Below, piece by piece: positions 58,979-64,000 of a stretch of DNA of 64,000 nucleotides (positions are counted from its first letter, which is position 1; every line of letters begins with the position of its first letter). The notes beneath the pieces are model-generated. The model was not told where the DNA came from. It worked only from the letters and a program-made list of their open reading frames with translations, and did not search any database. This stretch comes from Acidobacteriota bacterium. GTDB taxonomy: Bacteria > Acidobacteriota > Blastocatellia > Pyrinomonadales > Pyrinomonadaceae. Both the position numbers and the translations under genes were made by a program. The stretch covers positions 372,001 to 436,000 of the forward strand of contig JADJOS010000004.1 of assembly GCA_016713675.1 (NCBI GenBank), read 5' to 3'.

Positions 58979-60751
58979 TTATTGCGCGGCTTCGACGGAA
59001 TTTACATTTGTATAGACGTTAGGGCGTTTGGCTTTGATCTTTAGGCGGGGCGAGACGCCGTCGCCGGGGGTTGCGGCGAGTTCCGAGCGGAAGGTGATGA
59101 CGTAGGCGGTGCGGAGCTGGACGGCGATGTCGCGGTAGGCTTGCTGGATCTGTTCGATGCGTGTGATCGGGTAATATACGCCGCCCGAGATCTTCGCGAG
59201 GCGTTCGCCTTCGCCCGCGGATTTGGCGCTTAGAGACATATATTTCTTGCGCATCGGATCGATGTCGGCATTCACACCCTGAGCAGCCATCGCGATCAAA
59301 CCGGAAGGCACATAAAGCGGATAGATCAGTGCTCCGCTCTCTTGTATCGATCCAGCAAGCGAATCGAATGCGAGGAACGAACGGTTGTCGTCGCCGTCCG
59401 TCAGGATAACGATCGCGGTACGTTCGCCCTTTAGCGGACGCAGCGTATCGGCGATCGTAAATGCAAGTGCGTCGTAATACGCAGTTCCGCCCCCTGCGTC
59501 GAAGGTGTCGAGGCTCTCGCTCAGCTTGCCTTTGTCGGTCGTGAACCTCGAGAGGACCTTGACGTCGTCGTTAAAGATGACGAGCGAAACCTTGTCCTTG
59601 GCATCCACAGTATCGACGAAACTGCGCGCGGCCTTGCGGATAAAGGTGACGTAATTCTCAACGCTCCCCGAAACGTCGAGCAGCAGCACGAGGTTAAAAG
59701 GTGCTGTCGATTGCTCGACCGAAACGATCTCGCGGCCGGCTCCGCTTTCGCTGATCTCAAAATCCTCCGCCCTGAGTCCGGCAATCGCACGGTTTTCAAG
59801 ATCGGTGACGCGAACCGTCGCACGTTTCAGCGTCGCCGTCGGCAGATCGGCCGGCGTAGTTTTTGCCGAGAAACGCGGCTCGAGCTTGATCGGCGGCAGC
59901 GAACGCATATAGTCGCCGTAATACTTCGGCGCCGCCCGGCGGATCGCTTCCATCAGCAGCGAGTCGCCGCTGCGGACGATCGCTTTCGCTGCATTGGTCA
60001 GCGGGCGTTCACGCAGATCGCTCCCGACCTCGCTCGGCGGCACATTCAGCAGGATAATTCCGCGAGCTGTGGTGAAATTGAGTGTGACGGGCCTTGGGGC
60101 GTCGGTCTTTGCGCTTTGTACTTCGGAAGGAACCGTTTGCTCGCCTTCCTTTATTACCTTCTCCTTGTCTCCCTTTCTCCTTTTCTCCCCTTCTCCCCAT
60201 CTTCCTCTGATATCGAAGCGTCCTCCTGACTTCTCTTTGACCTCGGCGATGTCGAAATCGGCGAGGTAACGCGGTCGAGATTCGGTCCAATGGAAATTGT
60301 AGGTGATGTCGTCATCCGGAACATCGGTCGCGATAGTGCCTGTGTCGGTGAACACCTCGACCTTTTCCAGATCGCCCATCACGTCAACAGCACCGCCGGT
60401 CGTCTCGATCTTCACGGACGATCGATTCGGCAGCGTCAATTCGATATCGACGCGCTTCTTGGGGTCATTCGGCGTGACGACTATGAGCATGCCGCCTTTG
60501 CCGGCCGTAAATTTTATCTCGTTGTCCGTAAGGCCCTTTGGTGAGACGGCCGTGAGTTTACCGCCAAAGATCTCGCCTTCTTTTGCCGGCGGCATCGCTT
60601 TCACCGTGACGCGGCCGAAATGATTGACGACCTCAACATGCCCTCCGGCCGACAATTTCAGATCGCGCACTACATCCTGTCCTGATGCCGACAGGCACAG
60701 GATAAATGCGGTGCAGATCAAATTGGATAATTGCCGAAGTTTACGCTGCAT
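58979..60751 (-). CDS. Secreted von Willebrand factor A domain protein
   Basis: This 590-aa protein has a signal peptide (residues 1-24). An N-terminal region (about 30-190) of adhesin-like beta strands (VKIETTGGAVDVMGDLEKVEVFTDTG) comes next. A VWA domain at about residues 345-520 has the MIDAS motif DVSGS and later T and D ligands (FDAGGGTAYYDAL, LTDGDDN). The final part (YRDIAVQLRTAYVITFRSE) is typical of the VWA proteins abundant in Acidobacteria. A Lys/Glu-rich low-complexity run at about residues 180-205 is encoded by a degenerate repeat. It follows the kinase gene by 3 bp on the same strand, so the two may act together. Confidence 0.88.
   Translation of the reverse strand: MQRKLRQLSNLICTAFILCLSASGQDVVRDLKLSAGGHVEVVNHFGRVTVKAMPPAKEGEIFGGKLTAVSPKGLTDNEIKFTAGKGGMLIVVTPNDPKKRVDIELTLPNRSSVKIETTGGAVDVMGDLEKVEVFTDTGTIATDVPDDDITYNFHWTESRPRYLADFDIAEVKEKSGGRFDIRGRWGEGEKRRKGDKEKVIKEGEQTVPSEVQSAKTDAPRPVTLNFTTARGIILLNVPPSEVGSDLRERPLTNAAKAIVRSGDSLLMEAIRRAAPKYYGDYMRSLPPIKLEPRFSAKTTPADLPTATLKRATVRVTDLENRAIAGLRAEDFEISESGAGREIVSVEQSTAPFNLVLLLDVSGSVENYVTFIRKAARSFVDTVDAKDKVSLVIFNDDVKVLSRFTTDKGKLSESLDTFDAGGGTAYYDALAFTIADTLRPLKGERTAIVILTDGDDNRSFLAFDSLAGSIQESGALIYPLYVPSGLIAMAAQGVNADIDPMRKKYMSLSAKSAGEGERLAKISGGVYYPITRIEQIQQAYRDIAVQLRTAYVITFRSELAATPGDGVSPRLKIKAKRPNVYTNVNSVEAAQ
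60150..60212. repeat. CTCCCTTTCTCC-type degenerate repeat inside the VWA gene
   Basis: TCTCCCTTTCTCCTTTTCTC and similar words encode GEKRRKGDKEKV in the VWA protein. It is the same sequence class as 44430-44515. It is in frame and the protein continues beyond it. Confidence 0.7.
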
Positions 60752-60754
60752 GTC

Positions 60755-62980
60755 CTAAGACTTGCTCGGGATGCGGCCGGATTGGATGAGACGCTGACGA
60801 ACGCGTTCCTGCCACTTTTTGCGGGGACCGTCGTCACTCTCAAACCGCTCGATGAGTTCATTCATCGATTCGCCGCCGGCGAGCCGTGTTTTCAAATAGA
60901 GCAACGCGATTATGATAGCAGAAAATGACAGAACGAATATCTGCAGTGGCAGCCAGATCACCTGAACGAGAGATTCGAGTATCGTCTTTTTGACACGGCT
61001 GCGCATATCCATTTCGTCATCATCGACCCTGATCGTTCGGTTGGGGCCGATGTTGATGTTGAGTCCTCCGTCCTCCGTCTTCGCGGGTTCGGGGGGCACA
61101 GCACTTGTATTTGGATCCGTTGTGCTCACGACCGGCGAGCCGTCAGTTCTTGCCTGTTCGGTAACAGCTGCCGGCGTTTGCGGTTTAGGATCGATCGCCC
61201 TTGCAGTGATGTTTACGACAAACGAAACCGTTCCTGAAAAGATCGCCGGGATCAGGAACAGCATAAATACCGCTCCGATCGCCGTCCCGACCGAGCGTTT
61301 TACAAGATCTTTGGAACGCCTCAATGCCGCCTTTCCGCTTCGGTTCTCCATCATTACGACCGGAGATACCAGCGTCCAAAGTACATTTGTGACGAGAAAT
61401 CCGATTCCGCACGTCGGGATCCCGATAGCGAACATCAAAAACGTACTCAAAATACCTGTACCGGCAAACGCCTTCCATCGCTTACGAGCCTCGACCAGTG
61501 CGGGCCTTAATCTGACAGGCCTCAGCGGTACCGCGAGATACTGCGTGACGATCCAGGTAATGGTACCGATATTAAGATAAGTGCTGAATGCGCTGGCGAG
61601 CCCCAGCAAAAGGACCACGACGCCGATGGCAACATTCGCACTGGTCCCGGAGATGATCTCGCTGACCTTTAAGAATGAAAGCGCAACAAGGGTTAGCGTT
61701 AGAATAATGCTGGGAAGCGAGAAAAACGTCGTCAGCATCAGGAACTTAGGCAAATGCTCGCTATAGATCACCAGTGCCCTGCGAAGCAGCCCAAACAATC
61801 CTTCGGACCTCGAACGCATGACGCTCGCAAATGCTTCGGCCGTTTGCGGACGATTGCCCGGATCTTTGTCAAGAGCCGAAAGGATCGCTTTCTGCATCTT
61901 GCGACGCACCTTTTTTGCAGCAAGCGGCGGCGGGGCGACCGTCTTATGCGATTCCATTACATCCTTGAAATCGCCCTCGAACGGCGTCCGTCCGGACAAC
62001 ATCTGATATGCGATCACACCCAGACTATAAATGTCCGAACGCGGATCGAGATGTTCGCCGCGACATTGCTCAGGCGACATATAAAGCGGCGTACCGAGCA
62101 CGGCACCGACTCGGGTCAGGCCCGCGGTGGTTGGAGAATCGATCAGTGATTTACCGGTCGTCCGCTGCCGGCCGGTCCGGTCGGTTTCGACATCGATCTC
62201 GTCTGAGATCATTCGTGTGCCGACGCTGTCTTGATCATCGGAGCGGTCATCGTAGATCGCGGTTTGATTCTCATCTGCCAAGGGTTCGAGCGAGATAGTG
62301 CCGCCTTCGTTGACCATTGTCCCCAGGTCCGCCGTCTGCACGATCGTCGAGGCTTCGGCCCCAATCGTCGAAATGTTGCCGCCGATCGTCGTCTTTGCAT
62401 CGCCCGCCAGCGTATGTGTCGATCTGACGAATTCGATCGGAATGTCGCCGTTTGAAATTTCGTGTTCTTCGAGTTTGGCGATCCCAAAATCGAGGACCTT
62501 GACCGTGTAACCGCCGCGTTGATTTGGTTCGAGCCAGATGTTGTCAGGCTTGAGGTCCCGGTGGATGATGCCCTGTTCATGAGCCTCTTGTACCGCCGAG
62601 CAAACCTGCTCGAGGATGTCGAGCGTCCAGCCGACGGGCAAATTCCTTTCCTCGTCGAGTATCTCACCCAGTGTGCAGCCGTCAAGATACTCCATGACGA
62701 GATATGCGACCTGGCCTCCGCGAGTATCAGCAAACCCGAAATCCGTGACATCGACCACATTCGGATGCCGTAAACGCCCTGCCGCTCTCGCCTCGCGTCG
62801 AAATCGCTCGACAAATTCCGCACGCTGCATAAATTGCGGAGCGATGATCTTGACTGCGACGGGCCGCTCGGTACCAAGATGCGTCGCCAGATAGACCGTT
62901 CCCATACCGCCGCGTCCCAATTCGCGTTCGATATGGTATTTTCCGTCCAGCGTTTGGCCCGCGAAGTCCAAGTATTTCAT
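60755..62980 (-). CDS. Membrane-bound Ser/Thr protein kinase with expanded activation segment
   Basis: This 741-aa PknB-like kinase has the glycine loop GRGGMGTVY (residues 22-30), catalytic lysine K44 and HRDLKPDN with D142. DFG is at 164-166 and GTPLYMSPEQC at 296-306. Between DFG and GTPLYMSPE there are about 130 residues instead of about 20. They are rich in Thr, Ser and Asp (for example TTIGGNISTIGAEASTIVQT) and form a probable phosphorylation-rich insert. The kinase domain ends near residue 385. The C-terminal half has six or so hydrophobic helices and a proline-rich loop. It lies just upstream of the VWA gene. Confidence 0.92.
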   Translation of the reverse strand: MKYLDFAGQTLDGKYHIERELGRGGMGTVYLATHLGTERPVAVKIIAPQFMQRAEFVERFRREARAAGRLRHPNVVDVTDFGFADTRGGQVAYLVMEYLDGCTLGEILDEERNLPVGWTLDILEQVCSAVQEAHEQGIIHRDLKPDNIWLEPNQRGGYTVKVLDFGIAKLEEHEISNGDIPIEFVRSTHTLAGDAKTTIGGNISTIGAEASTIVQTADLGTMVNEGGTISLEPLADENQTAIYDDRSDDQDSVGTRMISDEIDVETDRTGRQRTTGKSLIDSPTTAGLTRVGAVLGTPLYMSPEQCRGEHLDPRSDIYSLGVIAYQMLSGRTPFEGDFKDVMESHKTVAPPPLAAKKVRRKMQKAILSALDKDPGNRPQTAEAFASVMRSRSEGLFGLLRRALVIYSEHLPKFLMLTTFFSLPSIILTLTLVALSFLKVSEIISGTSANVAIGVVVLLLGLASAFSTYLNIGTITWIVTQYLAVPLRPVRLRPALVEARKRWKAFAGTGILSTFLMFAIGIPTCGIGFLVTNVLWTLVSPVVMMENRSGKAALRRSKDLVKRSVGTAIGAVFMLFLIPAIFSGTVSFVVNITARAIDPKPQTPAAVTEQARTDGSPVVSTTDPNTSAVPPEPAKTEDGGLNINIGPNRTIRVDDDEMDMRSRVKKTILESLVQVIWLPLQIFVLSFSAIIIALLYLKTRLAGGESMNELIERFESDDGPRKKWQERVRQRLIQSGRIPSKS

Positions 62981-63371
62981 AAGGGGTAAGTGGAAACTCT
63001 AACGGTTTTCCTCTTGTATTTGCAAGTAACTACGACCTCGATCGCAATTAAGTTTTGTAATCTGAGTAACGATTTGTAAAGACACGTTTCAGAGGAACCA
63101 TCCAACCTTTAACGCCCGATCCTCTAATATCCGGCCCAAAGGTAAAAATGCTCCGGCGGTGTCAATAATTTTCATTGAATTTTCTCTGATTCTGTCCTAA
63201 ACTATCTGAAATTTTATCGACCCGACGGCTCTTCGCTCACTTTTTTCACTTTTTGAAGGAAAAAGCGTGTTTTATGTGTGCAACGTCGTATCGCATGTGT
63301 TAGCCTAGTTTCCGTGGAGAAAAACTTAGTAGTTTTTACTGATAAAAATACCGGACGGGAGAAATTTAATT
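62981..63371. other. Divergent upstream region of the kinase and recA
   Basis: This 391-bp spacer has no gene. It must hold promoters for both directions. I could not find a convincing LexA operator of the GAAC-N4-GTTC or CTGT-N8-ACAG type. A GGGAG lies about 12 nt before the recA ATG. Confidence 0.4.
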
Positions 63372-64000
63372 ATGAGTTTGGACAAAGGTAAAGCGATCGA
63401 GTCGGCATTGCTGCAGATCGAGAAAAAATTTGGCAAGGGTTCCATCATGCGTTTGGGTGAAAGGCCGCACGAAGACATCGGTGCGATCTCGACCACGTGT
63501 CTAAGCCTCGACGCGGCGATCGGCGTCGGCGGATTCCCACGCGGGCGGATCATCGAGGTGTACGGCCCTGAAAGCTCAGGAAAGACGACTCTCGCTCTGA
63601 CCGTTGTCGCCTCGGCACAAAAGACCGGCGGTGTTTGTGCATACATCGACGCCGAACATGCGATGGACCCCGAATATGCGACCAAGCTCGGCGTAAACAT
63701 TGACGACATGCTCATCTCGCAGCCCGATTCCGGAGAACAAGCTCTCGAGATCGCTGAAACACTGATCCGTTCGAACAGTGTTGATGTGATCGTCATCGAT
63801 TCGGTCGCCGCTCTGGTGCCGCGTGCGGAACTCGACGGCGAAATGGGCGATTCTCTGCCTGGATTGCAGGCTCGTCTAATGTCGCAGGCTTTGAGAAAGA
63901 TCACGGCGATCGTATCGAGTTCGAACACGTGCTTTATCTTTATCAATCAGCTTCGCGAAAAGATCGGCGTGTTTTTTGGTTCACCCGAAACAACGACCGG
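63372..64000 (+). CDS. recA: Recombinase RecA (partial, runs off window)
   Basis: 209 codons of RecA are present. The N-terminus MSLDKGKAIESALLQIEKKF is followed by GKGSIMRLG, Walker A GPESSGKTTLAL (about residues 64-75) and the active-site glutamate in IDAEHAMDPEYA. Walker B is VDVIVIDSVAALVPRAEL, and loop 2 begins FINQLREKIGVFFGSPETTTG. RecA forms the filament that drives strand exchange and LexA cleavage. The C-terminal third lies beyond the window. Confidence 0.98.
   Translation, partial: MSLDKGKAIESALLQIEKKFGKGSIMRLGERPHEDIGAISTTCLSLDAAIGVGGFPRGRIIEVYGPESSGKTTLALTVVASAQKTGGVCAYIDAEHAMDPEYATKLGVNIDDMLISQPDSGEQALEIAETLIRSNSVDVIVIDSVAALVPRAELDGEMGDSLPGLQARLMSQALRKITAIVSSSNTCFIFINQLREKIGVFFGSPETTT

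Noticed and set aside
62981..63371. LexA operator before recA
   Set aside because: Neither GAAC-N4-GTTC nor CTGT-N8-ACAG is present; a phylum-specific box could still exist.

Overview
The window looks like a chromosomal segment of a Gram-negative-type bacterium, most likely an Acidobacteriota member (Blastocatellia / Pyrinomonadaceae-like). This is inferred from the mix of a PEP-CTERM surface protein, an acidobacterial-style VWA protein, a predicted outer-membrane barrel, GTP-type PEP carboxykinase, and a gene-dense chromosome littered with short hairpin repeats. No marker was searched, so the taxonomy is an inference.

Layout. (1) 1-10.9 kb is a potassium island. A leftward operon encodes a small membrane protein, an outer-membrane barrel, a 34-aa peptide, KdpF, KdpA, KdpB, KdpC and the N-terminal half of KdpD. 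Divergent from it is an APC-superfamily (KimA/Kup-like) transporter. Convergent with that transporter is a KdpE response regulator with a kinase that looks like the missing C-terminal half of KdpD. The divergent intergenic region carries two oppositely oriented arrays of an 11-bp-phased TTTATG-like word, a strong candidate KdpE control region. (2) 11-14.2 kb holds glycyl-tRNA synthetase, a PEGA/OmpA-like secreted protein and a PEP-CTERM protein. (3) 14.5-41.7 kb is one co-oriented leftward block, the fused str-S10-spc-alpha ribosomal cluster: rpsL-rpsG-fusA-tuf, the S10 and spc genes, secY-adk-map-infA-rpmJ, then rpsM-rpsK-rpsD-rpoA-rplQ. It continues into accB-accC and then rpsO-pnp. Most gaps in the ribosomal block hold a degenerate 7- or 9-nt-period inverted repeat, different in each gap. 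(4) 42-50.2 kb is accessory and metabolic: a frameshifted 2Fe-2S protein, a DMT permease, a zinc-ribbon protein, a GlsB-like membrane protein, PEP carboxykinase, a methyltransferase and a secreted repeat protein. (5) 50.8-53.9 kb is a rightward stress-like group: an Arg-Asp repeat secreted coiled coil, DoxX, a Bax-inhibitor-1 protein, and a peroxiredoxin whose catalytic cysteine codon is an in-frame UGA followed by a SECIS-like hairpin. (6) 53.9-57.8 kb is the leftward xseA-DUF3224-DUF2939-xseB operon, with xseA broken. (7) 57.8-63 kb contains a nest of repeats, a VWA protein and a membrane Ser/Thr kinase. (8) The window ends in recA.

Several essential genes (accC, rplX, rplN) and one accessory gene carry single-base indels, mostly in short homopolymers. 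Sequencing or assembly error is the likeliest cause. The most notable biology is the predicted selenocysteine peroxiredoxin, the phased KdpE-like operator arrays with a split KdpD, and the heptad/nonad hairpins punctuating the ribosomal operon.
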